Shown here: piece after piece, positions 42,477-50,938 of the stretch
Layout: each line of letters starts with the position of its first letter
Numbering within the stretch: position 1 is the stretch's first letter
Assembly (NCBI RefSeq): GCF_050433445.1
Contig: NZ_JBNPXF010000018.1
Span: forward strand, 1 to 64,000
DNA length: 64,000 nt
Direction: 5' to 3'
DNA from: Kroppenstedtia sanguinis
GTDB lineage: Bacteria; Bacillota; Bacilli; Thermoactinomycetales; DSM-45169
The notes under the pieces: model-generated
What the model was told of the DNA's origin: nothing
The model's database searches: none
What the model saw: the letters and a program-made list of their open reading frames with translations, nothing else
Made by a program: the position numbers and the translations under genes

Positions 42477-42941
42477 TTATTCCGATGTTCTTTTAGGAAG
42501 AATCGGATCGTAATCACCGAAGTGAATCATCTCTCGGAAATGGATGGAGACATCACAGGTGCCTGTCGTTTCATCTTCTGTTACATGGCCCTGTGCATCT
42601 ACATGACTCTTCAAATAGGTACCATCCGGTTTATATAAAGTGGTAGTATGCTTTATACTGGCGGGGTCTTTCCAAACCTTTATATCAGATAGAAACAACC
42701 CTTCTCCATATTCTGTGTATGCATCCATCTGGATGCGCTTTTGTTGACTGTTTAGGTGATCCACATGGCAATAATTCAAATTAAAATTCACATTCACCAC
42801 ATATTTCATTTCTCCTTCTTCCAAAACCACTACTACATAGGGCTTTTCTTCCTCATGCCACTTCTTTGCTTCGTCTGGTCTCAAAGGGAATTTAGGAATG
42901 TTGAACATCAGATTCCAGAATTGATAAAACTGCAACTCCAT
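42477..42941 (-). CDS. Immunity protein, locus B copy 2
   Basis: A 154-residue homologue, identical to the main copy over most of residues 45-140, but with its own N-terminal 40 residues (ELQFYQFWNLMFNIPKFPLRPDEAKKWHEEEKPYVVVVLEEG), closer to copies 3 and 4. It is intact, with an ATG behind GTAGGAGTGG and an incomplete toxin tip directly before it. Its own product could protect against a variant toxin. Confidence 0.75.
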   Translation of the reverse strand: MELQFYQFWNLMFNIPKFPLRPDEAKKWHEEEKPYVVVVLEEGEMKYVVNVNFNLNYCHVDHLNSQQKRIQMDAYTEYGEGLFLSDIKVWKDPASIKHTTTLYKPDGTYLKSHVDAQGHVTEDETTGTCDVSIHFREMIHFGDYDPILPKRTSE

Positions 42942-42951
42942 ATTACCACTC

Positions 42952-43275
42952 CTACGGCAGATTCAGTATCTTGCCATTCTCATCTCTAATGACCACGTCT
43001 TTCTTGGTTGCATGATCCAAAATCTCCTTAGGAACCTTGCCTTTTTGCACGGGGACCTCCAGGATCATAACACCTTGTAATTGACGAAAATCACCCAACC
43101 TGGCATTCTGGTGGCCAGACCCCTTTCTCTGGGTGGGCACATCTGCAATCTTTGCACCCGGAGGATACTTACGTGCCAATTCATTGATGTACTCTTTGGC
43201 CGTCGCTGGCTTGATCTCATTAAACTGGGTGTATTTCCGCGAGATGATTTCACGGCCGGGAACATAGGAGTCGGC
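42952..43275 (-). pseudogene. Toxin tip fragment before immunity copy 2
   Basis: About 107 codons from ADSYVPGREIISRKYTQF to the stop (GKILNLP) match the end of the full-length toxin, but the segment between residues 60 and 85 (GHQNARLGDFRQLQGVMILEVPVQ) differs. Upstream, homology stops at 43275 next to a CAGG element. Lacking the start and NAFN/KYPHNEV part, it cannot be a functional toxin, but it can donate its 3' end. Confidence 0.75.
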
Positions 43276-43312
43276 CTCTACAAGTGATAGACAAATTAAA
43301 ACCGCCTTCCAC

Positions 43313-43498
43313 CAGGAGATAGAAAAAGAAACAAAATTGACCTTTCGCTCTTCCCATTTGCCCCCATCGTAAAATATCGCTTGAGGGGACGAGGATGGTG
43401 GGACGGCTACGATCTCTTGCAAAGAACGCAAAGGCTCTTCACCGTCCCACCATCCCGACCTGATTTCCTACCTAAAATAGGGCCAATCAACACGCCTG
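43313..43498. mobile_element. CAGG element, A type, duplicate of the copy at 38577
   Basis: From GAAACAAAATTGACC to the right end GGGCCAATCAACACGCCTG it is almost base-identical to 38577-38750. The right flank GTTATTCTGATGTT is the same too. The left end is again incomplete. Confidence 0.75.
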
Positions 43499-43499
43499 G

Positions 43500-43967
43500 T
43501 TATTCTGATGTTCTTTTAGGAAGAACCGGATCATAATCACCGAAACGAATCATTTTCCGGAAGTGAGTGGAGACATCACAGGTGCCTGTCGTTTCATCTT
43601 CTGTTACATGGCCCTGTGCATCTACATGACTCTTCAAATAGGTACCATCCGGTTTATATAAAGTGGTAGTATGCTCTATACTGGCGGGGTCTTTCCAAAC
43701 CTTTATATCAGATAGAAACAACCCTTCTCCATATTCTGTGTATGCATCCATCTGGATGCGCTTTTGTTGACTGTTTAGGTGATCCACATGGCAATAATTC
43801 AAATTAAAATTCACATTCACCACATATTTCATTTTCCCTTCTTCCAAAACCACTACTACATAGGGCTTTTCTTCCTCATGCCACTTCTTTGCTTCGGTTT
43901 CGCTCATGGGAAACTCCGGTTTATGAAACATCAGGTCCCACCACTCATAATACTTTAACATCATCAC
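43500..43967 (-). CDS. Immunity protein, locus B copy 3
   Basis: A 155-residue intact homologue. Its first 40 residues (MLKYYEWWDLMFHKPEFPMSETEAKKWHEEEKPY) are shared with copy 4; from about residue 50 to the end it is nearly identical to the main copy at 38752. AAGGAGAG precedes a run of three ATGs; I take the first. A very short toxin end precedes it by 10 bases. Confidence 0.75.
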   Translation of the reverse strand: MMMLKYYEWWDLMFHKPEFPMSETEAKKWHEEEKPYVVVVLEEGKMKYVVNVNFNLNYCHVDHLNSQQKRIQMDAYTEYGEGLFLSDIKVWKDPASIEHTTTLYKPDGTYLKSHVDAQGHVTEDETTGTCDVSTHFRKMIRFGDYDPVLPKRTSE

Positions 43968-43977
43968 ATAACTCTCC

Positions 43978-44087
43978 TTACGGATTCAGTATCTTTCCAT
44001 TCTCATCTCGTATTCGAATTCGTTTACGCTTCGCATGATCCAAAATCTCCTTAGGAACCTTGCCTTTTTGCACCAAGATCTCGGTTA
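43978..44087 (-). pseudogene. Short toxin 3' fragment
   Basis: Only about 35 codons remain: LVQKGKVPKEILDHAKRKRI, then RIRDENGKILNP and the stop. The AKRKRIRIRD part differs from the other tips (ATKKDVVIRD), so it is a distinct variant of the same family. Confidence 0.65.
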
Positions 44088-44092
44088 AACGA

Positions 44093-44133
44093 AACAGACC
44101 CAACGCCCTTTTGGAATGTTGGGTCTGTTTATA
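44093..44133 (-). terminator. Terminator between cassettes
   Basis: AACAGACCCAACGC and GTTGGGTCTGTTT pair around CCTTTTGGAAT. It resembles the PBP terminator and again marks a cassette border. Confidence 0.7.
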
Positions 44134-44144
44134 AAAGGTCTGGG

Positions 44145-44612
44145 TTATCCGATTCTTCCTGAAGGAAGAATCGGATCGTAATCACCGAAACGAATCATTT
44201 TCCGGAAGTGAGTGGAGACATCACAAGTGCCTGTCGTCCTATCTTTTGTTATATAGCCCTGTGCGTCTACATGACTCTTCACGTATGAACCATCCAGTTC
44301 AAAAGCGTACACATCCATATCATTGTGAGGACGATTTTTCCATACTTTCCTCTCGAGGAGGAACAGTCCATCCCCGTTTTCTGTATAGGCTTCTGATTTA
44401 ACCCTTTCACCATTTGCATTTAAGTAGTAGACAGAGCAATAGATGATCTCAAAATTCACATTCACCACATATTTCTTTTCTCCTTCTTCCAAAACCACTA
44501 CTACATAGGGCTTTTCTTCCTCATGCCACTTCTTTGCTTCGGCTTCGCTTATGGGAAACTCCGGTTTATGAAACATCAGGTCCCACCACTCATAATACTT
44601 TAACATCATCAC
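44145..44612 (-). CDS. Immunity protein, locus B copy 4 (divergent)
   Basis: A 155-residue homologue that shares the first 47 residues with copy 3, then diverges strongly (EIIYCSVYYLNANGERVKSEAYTENGDGLFLLERKVWKNRP; MDVYAFELDGSYVKSHVDAQGYITKD) and returns to the common end (TGTCDVSTHFRKMIRFGDYDP). The changed middle should determine specificity. Intact and preceded by AAGGAGAG. Confidence 0.75.
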   Translation of the reverse strand: MMMLKYYEWWDLMFHKPEFPISEAEAKKWHEEEKPYVVVVLEEGEKKYVVNVNFEIIYCSVYYLNANGERVKSEAYTENGDGLFLLERKVWKNRPHNDMDVYAFELDGSYVKSHVDAQGYITKDRTTGTCDVSTHFRKMIRFGDYDPILPSGRIG

Positions 44613-44622
44613 ATAACTCTCC

Positions 44623-44963
44623 TTACGGATTCAGTATCTTCCCATTCTCATCTCTAATGACCACGTCTTTCTTGGTTGCATGATCCAAAATCTCCTTAGG
44701 AACCTTGCCTTTTTGCACGGGGACCTCCAGGATCATAACACCTTGTAATTGACGAAAATCACCCAACCTGGCATTCTGGTGGCCAGACCCCTTTCTCTGA
44801 GTGGGCACATCTGCAATCTTTGCACCCGGAGGATACTTACGTGGCAATTCATTGATGTACTCTTTGGCCGTCGCTGGCTTGATCTCATTAAACTGGGTGT
44901 ATTTCCGCGAGATGATTTCACGGCCGGGAACATAGGAGTCGGCCCGTACCTGCTTTCCGCCTT
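44623..44963 (-). pseudogene. Toxin tip fragment before immunity copy 4
   Basis: The minus-strand frame runs without stop from KGGKQVRADSYVPGREIISR to GKILNP, about 113 codons, nearly identical to the fragment at 42952 but longer at the front. It lacks the carrier and a start codon. The left border at 44963 adjoins the MEQAITQ remnant. Confidence 0.7.
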
Positions 44964-45009
44964 TAACTTTCAGGAAGCATTAAATCATTCAGATGGATCC
45001 CTTATCGTA

Positions 45010-45067
45010 AAAACAATTTCACTATAGAACAAGCGATCACACAAATTATTCGCTTTGGAGATCAAGT
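45010..45067 (+). pseudogene. Truncated 5' end of a gene (MEQAITQIIRFGDQVG copy 2)
   Basis: TTCACTATAGAACAAGCG and following bases repeat 42237-42292. The ATG is changed to ATA. An element end begins directly after GTCGGCAT. Confidence 0.5.
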
Positions 45068-45226
45068 CGGCATTGATTAACCATATTTTAGGTGGGTAGA
45101 TCGTGTTCTGCGACCGTTACACTCATAGGGCACAAGTCGCGGCAGGATCGCTTCCGCTCCTGGGTCTGGCTATGGTAGCACACGACTCCCTTCCACCGCC
45201 CATTTTCTAGTTAATCAACAGCCCTG
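45068..45226. mobile_element. CAGG element, B-related, left end eroded
   Basis: Left TTGATTAACCATATTTTAGG and right CTAGTTAATCAACAGCCCTG are termini; interior GGCACAAGTCGCGGCAGG and GTAGCACACGACTCCCTTCC is B type in opposite orientation. No clear flanking repeat. Confidence 0.7.
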
Positions 45227-45323
45227 GTTTTTTCTATCTTTTTGTCATCCCGAATTACTCCGCAAAAAAAGCGGACGACTGTGACTATCCCCTTGTGATA
45301 AACAGGTTACAGGGGGGAGAAAA

Positions 45324-46582
45324 ATGAACCGAACCATTACCTTACCGCAGGCAGTCGCTCTGTACATCTCTGCCATTCTCGGCTCCGGTATACTGTTTCT
45401 ATCCGCCCGGACAGCGACCGTGGCAGGCCCAGCCTCGATCCTGTCCTGGCTGATCGTGATCCTGTTCAGCTTTCCGTTGGCCTACACCTTTGCCGTCATG
45501 TCTCGCGTTTACCCCGATGCAGGAGGGGCCGCCACCTTTGTCCGGATGGCCTTCGGAAAAATCCGGGCAACCTGGTGGGCTGGTTTTATTTTCTGGCTGC
45601 TGCCGTGGGCCAGATGATCGTCTCTTTGACGGGGGCTACATATATCGGAAACGCCTTTCACATCTCCCAGTGGGAAACCGCCGGTTTGGCCTGCTTCATC
45701 CTGCTAATCGCGGGAATCTCCAATCACTTTGGAATCCGGATCAGCGGAAGGGTCTCCCTGTCCCTCAGTTCCATCTTACTCATCCTGCTTCTGATCGTTG
45801 TCGTCTCCACCCTGCCGTTGATGGAATGGGCAAATTTCCGCCCCTTTCTTCCTCACGGCTGGCCCTCAGTGGGAACCGCCCTGACTCTGGTATTCTGGTC
45901 TTTTTTCGGTTGGGAAGCCATCTGTAACCTGGCTGACCGTTTCCGGCAACCGGACCGTGATTTGGTTCGCAGTTCAATGATCAGCGCGTTCATCATCGGT
46001 ATTCTCTTCCTTTTGCTCAGCCTAGTCACCATCGGCAGCGGAACTTATGGCAGTTTGACAACAGATGCCTCTCCCCTGGGAGAGATGATCCACCGTTCCC
46101 TCGGGTTCGAAGCCCGACGGATCACCGCACTGCTGGCCTTCATCATCTGCACTGGCACCACCAACGCCTTTGTGGCTAGTCTGGGACAGTTAGGCTATGC
46201 TTTGAGCCGGGATGGTGCGTTTCCCCGCTCCCTGCAAAAAACCCATCCCAAGAGGGGAACGGCAGCTCGTGTAATTTGGCTGGTGATCCTTTTTGCAGGG
46301 TCCGGTGTACTCGGCACCACCCTCCTTCGAGTTCATTTCACTCAACTGCTGTTCATTCCAAACGCCCTAGGGATGATGGTTTATTTCCTGTCCATGGCAG
46401 CCGCCTGCAAACTGTTTCCTGTCAAGTCCGGCCCTTGGGTGGGCGGGGGTGCATCCCTGCTTCTGCTTTGCCTCTCCCTTCCCTTCCTGGGACTGCAACT
46501 CTTGATCCCTGCCGGGGTGTGCGTGACCTACTTCTTTTATGTACAATGGAGAAAATATATAGGGGAAGTGGGTGGAGTATGA
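45324..46582 (+). pseudogene. APC-family amino-acid permease, frameshifted
   Basis: The first frame (MNRTITLPQAVALYISAILGSGIL ... VRMAFGKIR) runs into ATWWAG and a stop at 45617; the second (GWFYFLAAAVGQMIVSLTGATYIGN ...) continues to 46582. Together they give a normal APC permease of about 420 residues with 12 segments (consensus GSGIL in TM1). Restoring one G in the GGG at 45565-45567 would rejoin the frames, giving KIRGNLVGWFYF. It is either a genuine loss of function or a sequence error in a G run. The gene ends by overlapping adaA (ATGA). GGGGGGAG precedes the ATG. Confidence 0.8.
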
Positions 46583-47139
46583 ATGGATCTGCAGAGGAGA
46601 TGTGGCAGGCTGTGATCAGGTGTGACTCCCGTTATGACGGTTCCTTTTATTACGCAGTGAAAACCACTGGCATCTATTGCCGTCCCTCCTGCAAATCCAA
46701 GCCGCCTCACAGGAGGAACATCACCTATTTCCGAACCCGGGAGGAGGCCCGGCAAGAGGGATATCGCCCCTGTAAGCGCTGCCGGCCTGACCTCTTCACC
46801 CCGTATGAACCTGTACCGGATCTGATCCGGGACGTCAAGTTGTTGCTGGAACGTGAATACCAAAACCAATGGACACTTCGTCAACTATCTGCCCGCTTCA
46901 GTGTCAGCCCTAGCCATCTGCAAAGATTGTTCAAGGAACATGAGGGAATCAGTCCCAAGCAATATCTCACGGACATTCGCATTCAAAAAGCCCAGCAGTT
47001 GTTGTTGACCGGGGAACAAAATAACCTGCAGATCTCTCTGGAAGTGGGCTTTAACACCCCTGACCGATTTTATCTCGCCTTCCGAAGAAGGATGGGAGTC
47101 TCTCCATCTACCTTCAGAAGGCTCCGTGGTCAGGTTTGA
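46579..47139 (+). CDS. adaA: AdaA: methylphosphotriester-DNA methyltransferase/AraC regulator
   Basis: A 186-residue protein with an Ada Zn-binding domain (FYYAVKTTGIYCRPSCKSKPPHRRN; GYRPCKRCRPD, giving the four cysteines) that takes the methyl group from phosphotriesters, and an AraC-type helix-turn-helix pair (FSVSPSHLQRLFKEHEGISPKQYLTDIRIQKAQQLL). It activates the adaptive response to alkylation. The ATG overlaps the permease stop. It is the AdaA half only; the alkyltransferase domain is separate, as in Bacillus. Confidence 0.9.
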   Translation: MNGSAEEMWQAVIRCDSRYDGSFYYAVKTTGIYCRPSCKSKPPHRRNITYFRTREEARQEGYRPCKRCRPDLFTPYEPVPDLIRDVKLLLEREYQNQWTLRQLSARFSVSPSHLQRLFKEHEGISPKQYLTDIRIQKAQQLLLTGEQNNLQISLEVGFNTPDRFYLAFRRRMGVSPSTFRRLRGQV

Positions 47140-47606
47140 TTTCTGTTATCTGCGTATGGATTGGAAACCAACTGTCGGCCCATCATTACCTGTCGCTCTG
47201 TAAACCCCAATTTACGGTAAAGGTGGGTTGCGGGATTTCCTGCAAAGACGTTGAGGCGGATCTCCTGGTATCCCTTGGCCTGGAGTTGTTGTAAAGCCGT
47301 TTTCATCAATTTTTCTCCCAAGCCTTTCCCCCGGTGGTCGGGAAACACATACAATTCATATATAAATCCAATCGCTTCATCGGAAAAAAAATCCCGGTGG
47401 GGTCCGATCAATATCCAACCCAGCAATTCCTCTCCCTCTGTCGCCACCCAATGCTCACCGCCACGTTCCAAGACCTTTTCCGTCAGATCCTGCACCCGCT
47501 CTTCCGAGAGTCGTCGGGTGCGATATAAAGTCCCCTCCTCCATCGCCTGACAGGCGTGTTGCTTAATGCTCTCCACTTCTGAAGGGACAGCCAGTCCGAT
47601 CCTCAT
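47130..47606 (-). CDS. GNAT-family N-acetyltransferase
   Basis: A 158-residue acetyltransferase with the core LYVFPDHRGKGLGEKLMKTALQQLQAKGYQEIRLNVFAGNPATHLYRKLGF: acetyl-CoA loop DHRGKGLG and the C-terminal N-x-x-A-x-x-L-Y-x-K-x-G-F motif. Substrate unknown. It overlaps adaA convergently by 10 bases and follows acsA with a terminator between. Confidence 0.88.
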   Translation of the reverse strand: MRIGLAVPSEVESIKQHACQAMEEGTLYRTRRLSEERVQDLTEKVLERGGEHWVATEGEELLGWILIGPHRDFFSDEAIGFIYELYVFPDHRGKGLGEKLMKTALQQLQAKGYQEIRLNVFAGNPATHLYRKLGFTERQVMMGRQLVSNPYADNRNQT

Positions 47607-47625
47607 GTTCCTCTCTCCTTTTCCG

Positions 47626-47657
47626 CAAAAAACAAGCGCGACACCGGGTCGCGCTGT
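47626..47657 (-). terminator. acsA terminator
   Basis: AGCGCGAC and GTCGCGCT pair around CCGGT, then TGTTTTTTG on the minus strand. Confidence 0.8.
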
Positions 47658-47670
47658 GATCTCCGCTCTT

Positions 47671-49398
47671 TTATTCTTCCATCGTGGACAAATCTCCGGT
47701 GGGTAGATCCAATTCCCATGCTTTCAACACCCGACGCATGATCTTACCGGAGCGGGTCTTGGGCAGTTTGTCTTTGAATTCGATTTCCCGCGGGGCGGCA
47801 TGAGCTGCCAAACCTTTTTTGACAAAGGCACGAATCTCTTCTTTCAAATCCTCTGAAGGCTCATAACCTGCACGAACAGCGATGAAAGCTTTGATAATCT
47901 CTCCCCGGACCGGATCCGGTTTGCCGATGACCCCCGCCTCTGCTACCGCCGGGTGTTCCACCAGCTTACTTTCCACTTCAAAGGGGCCGACCCGTTCACC
48001 AGAGGTATTGATCACATCGTCAATCCGGCCCTGGAACCAAAAGTAACCGTCTTCATCTCGGTAGGCTGAATCCCCGGAAATGTACCAACCCGGAACCCGG
48101 AAGTATTCCTGATATTTAGGTTCATTTTTCCAAATCTTTCGCATCATCGCTGGCCATGGGGTTTTGATGGCCAGATTGCCCATCTGATTCGGAGGCAGTT
48201 CATTGCCCTCATCATCGATGATCCCCGCCTCAATCCCGGGGAAGGGTTTACCCATGGAACCTGGTTTGATCCCCATGGCGGGATAATTGGAAATGAGGAT
48301 GCCACCGGTCTCTGTCATCCACCAGTTGTCATGGATGCGGCGATCATAGGCTTTCAACCCCCAACGGACCACTTCCGGGTTCAAAGGTTCCCCTACGCTC
48401 AGAATATGGCGAACCTTGGACAGATCAAATTTTCGCACCAAATCGGCGCCGGCTCCCATCAGCATCCGGAAGGATGTGGGGGCGCTGTACCAGACCGTCA
48501 CGCCGTTGGTTTCCAGGGTTTTATACCAATCCTCCGGTTTAAACCGTCCACCGCGGATCACATTGGTCACGCCATTGAGCCAAGGGCCAAAAATCCCATA
48601 AGAAGTGCCTGTCACCCAGCCTGGATCTGCAGTACACCAATAAACATCGTCTTCCTTGAGATCCAGGATCCATTTCCCCGTCTGATAATGCTGAATCATG
48701 GCGTTATGCACATGGAGAACCCCTTTGGGTTTGCCGGTGGAACCTGAGGTGTAGTGAAGGAGCATCCCGTCTTCCCGGTCCATCCATTCGATCTCCAGTT
48801 CAGGGGAAGCTTCCTTCATCTCTTTTTCAAAGCTATAAACCCCTTCTTTCAGATCGCCTTCATCTGCTCCAACCAGGATGATATGCTTCAGATGGGGAAG
48901 TTCTTGCACCGGGACCCGCTTCAACTGTTCCGGGGTCGTCACAAGTGCGGTGGCTTCGCTGTTTTCGAGACGGTCCTTGACCGCCGCTTCCATGAAAGCC
49001 TCGAAGAGGGGTCCCACGATGGCTCCCACTTTCACAGTCCCCAGAAAACTGAAATACAATTCCGGACTGCGGGGCATGAAGATGAATACCCGGTCTCCCT
49101 TCTGGACTCCCAGCTTGCGCAGGACATTTCCAAAACGGTTGGACTGCTCTTTCATCTCCCGGAAGGTATATTTTTCATCCCGTTGCGCATCGCTGTAGAG
49201 TAGGGCCACCTTGTCTCCATTCTTGGAGTCGACATGTCGGTCAATCGCCTCATAGGCTGCATTCACTTTACCGGTTTCAAACCAAGAAAATTCCTTCTCC
49301 ACATCCTTCCAGTCGAAGTTTTCATAAGCTTTTTCGTAGGATGTGAGATTGTTTCCTTCCGTCATAGCCGGAATCATTTCCCCTTGTTTTTGTGTCAA
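47671..49398 (-). CDS. acsA: Acetyl-CoA synthetase
   Basis: A 575-residue AMP-forming enzyme that activates acetate to acetyl-CoA. ANL-superfamily motifs are LLHYTSGSTGKPKGVLHVH (P-loop, about residue 210), GGILISNYPAMGIKPGSMGKP, YISGDSAYRDEDGYFWFQGRIDDVINTSGERVGPFEVES, and the C-terminal PKTRSGKIMRR with the acetylation-target lysine. TTG start behind GAGGAGGGA. It diverges from acuABC; in Bacillus AcuA acetylates that lysine and AcuC removes the group, so the region is a self-contained control unit. Confidence 0.95.
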   Translation of the reverse strand: MTQKQGEMIPAMTEGNNLTSYEKAYENFDWKDVEKEFSWFETGKVNAAYEAIDRHVDSKNGDKVALLYSDAQRDEKYTFREMKEQSNRFGNVLRKLGVQKGDRVFIFMPRSPELYFSFLGTVKVGAIVGPLFEAFMEAAVKDRLENSEATALVTTPEQLKRVPVQELPHLKHIILVGADEGDLKEGVYSFEKEMKEASPELEIEWMDREDGMLLHYTSGSTGKPKGVLHVHNAMIQHYQTGKWILDLKEDDVYWCTADPGWVTGTSYGIFGPWLNGVTNVIRGGRFKPEDWYKTLETNGVTVWYSAPTSFRMLMGAGADLVRKFDLSKVRHILSVGEPLNPEVVRWGLKAYDRRIHDNWWMTETGGILISNYPAMGIKPGSMGKPFPGIEAGIIDDEGNELPPNQMGNLAIKTPWPAMMRKIWKNEPKYQEYFRVPGWYISGDSAYRDEDGYFWFQGRIDDVINTSGERVGPFEVESKLVEHPAVAEAGVIGKPDPVRGEIIKAFIAVRAGYEPSEDLKEEIRAFVKKGLAAHAAPREIEFKDKLPKTRSGKIMRRVLKAWELDLPTGDLSTMEE

Positions 49399-49627
49399 CT
49401 CATTCCCTCCTCTTTTTATCAGGACGGAGTCACTGGACGGACCACAACCTTTGTTGGAGAAACGCCAAAAATGACTGGTTTAGAGCATGGGTTTATCGTT
49501 TATAATTATATCATAGATGGGAAGATTCGCAATGTTATCTGCCCTAGAAGGCTTCCCCATCCCAGGCAAGGGTTCTAACGACCTTTTTGGGGCGATCACA
49601 CCTGATGGAGGTGTCTCTCATACTGTG

Positions 49628-50260
49628 ATGGAGCATATCAAAGAGTATCACCAAATCCAGTGGAAAACAGAGAGGGGAACACTTACGGCGGAAGGGTCCG
49701 TCTCCCCTGAGACACTGGAACGCTTCCCCTTTCACCCCGGCCTGGTCGCATTTCGCCCACCTGAAGAACAACGGGAAGCCATCATCGGAATCTCCCGCCT
49801 GCCGGAAGGAAGAATCATTATCGCCCGAACTGAGGCGGAAGTGATCGGTTATGTCACTTTTCTTTATCCCGATCCCTTAGAGCACTGGTCCAAAAGCCGC
49901 ATGGCCGATCTTCTGGAACTGGGGGCGATTGAAGTGGCCGCTCCCTACCGTCGATATCATGTGGCCCGCAACCTGCTCCAGGTCGCCTTCTCCGATCCCC
50001 ACATGGAGAACTACATCGTCATCTCTACGGAGTACTACTGGCACTGGGATCTGAACGGAACCGGCCTGTCCGTTTGGGAATACCGAAATGTGATGGAAAA
50101 GGTGATGTCCAGTGCAGGTCTGGAACGATTTGCCACAGATGATCCAGAAATCACTGCTCATCCTGCCAACTGTTTGATGGCGCGGATCGGTAAAAATGTA
50201 CCGCTGGATTCGATGGAAAAATTTGATAGACTTCGTTTTCAGTATCGATATCTGTACTGA
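49628..50260 (+). CDS. acuA: AcuA protein acetyltransferase
   Basis: A 210-residue GNAT-type protein that, in Bacillus, acetylates and inactivates AcsA. It contains LELGAIEVAAPYRRYHVARNLLQVAF (acetyl-CoA loop) and YYWHWDLNGTGLSVWEYRNVMEKVM. The frame is open 37 codons upstream but these look unlike the family. ATG at 49628 is 14 bases after GGAGGTG; GTG at 49625 is also possible. First gene of acuABC. Upstream (49399-49627) lies the divergent control region; a TATAAT-like box is at 49500-49506. Confidence 0.88.
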   Translation: MEHIKEYHQIQWKTERGTLTAEGSVSPETLERFPFHPGLVAFRPPEEQREAIIGISRLPEGRIIIARTEAEVIGYVTFLYPDPLEHWSKSRMADLLELGAIEVAAPYRRYHVARNLLQVAFSDPHMENYIVISTEYYWHWDLNGTGLSVWEYRNVMEKVMSSAGLERFATDDPEITAHPANCLMARIGKNVPLDSMEKFDRLRFQYRYLY

Positions 50261-50280
50261 CTGCTAAAGGAGGAATCGAC

Positions 50281-50937
50281 ATGCTGGTTGAAGAGATCAT
50301 GCACCGACAGATTCACTCGATCACTCCCGCTACTTCTATCGGTGATGCCATCCACCTATTGAAGAAACATCGAATTCGCCATCTGCCCGTCTTGGACGGA
50401 GAGGATCTGGTGGGCCTGGTTACCGACCGGGATCTGCGCGGCGCTTCTCCATCCAGCCTCGATCCTGAGGGGGTGAGATGGCAGGATCTCCTGCACCGAC
50501 CGGTCTCCAAAGTTATGATTCGTCAGCTGATCACTGCTCATCCTCTGGATTTCGTGGAGGATGCGGCTCGACTCCTGTATGAGCATCGGGTGGGATGCTT
50601 ACCGATCCTACAGGGAGAGAAACTGGTGGGAATCCTGACTGCAACCGATATCCTTCACCGGTTAATCGAAATATTCGGAGTGGACCATCCCGGCCAACAC
50701 GTGGAAGTGGAGGTGGAGGATCGATTCGGGATACTGGCAGAGGTGGCGGCCATTTTTGGTGATCATCGGATCAATATCAATAGCGTCCTATTGGAAAAAA
50801 GCCCAAAAAAACATCATCTTAAACTCGTCTTCCGCGTCCAAGCGAAGGACCTCGGCAAGATCATCGACAACATCAAACAAGCAGGACACCGCGTGCTCTG
50901 GCCGCGAACCACTCCCCATCCCGAGGGAGGAGTGTGA
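50281..50937 (+). CDS. acuB: AcuB: CBS-domain/ACT protein
   Basis: A 218-residue protein with two CBS domains (VEEIMHRQIHSITPATSIGDAIHLLKKHRIRHLPVLDG and the second at about 75-130) and a C-terminal ACT-like segment (VEVEVEDRFGILAEVAAIFGDHRININSVLLEK). Its biochemical role in acetoin/acetate metabolism is not settled. AAAGGAGG precedes the ATG. Middle gene of the acu operon. Confidence 0.92.
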   Translation: MLVEEIMHRQIHSITPATSIGDAIHLLKKHRIRHLPVLDGEDLVGLVTDRDLRGASPSSLDPEGVRWQDLLHRPVSKVMIRQLITAHPLDFVEDAARLLYEHRVGCLPILQGEKLVGILTATDILHRLIEIFGVDHPGQHVEVEVEDRFGILAEVAAIFGDHRININSVLLEKSPKKHHLKLVFRVQAKDLGKIIDNIKQAGHRVLWPRTTPHPEGGV

Positions 50938-50938
50938 C

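Noticed and set aside
42952..43431. 159-residue minus-strand protein
   Set aside because: Only the last 107 codons are a toxin tip; the front part is a CAGG element read in frame.
46276..46578. Upstream extension of the adaA frame
   Set aside because: It lies inside the permease gene in another phase; the Ada domain starts at the ATG at 46579.
49488..49510. cre site for CcpA between acsA and acuA
   Set aside because: TATAAACGATAAAC has at least three mismatches to the cre consensus; expected from Bacillus, but not supported by this sequence.
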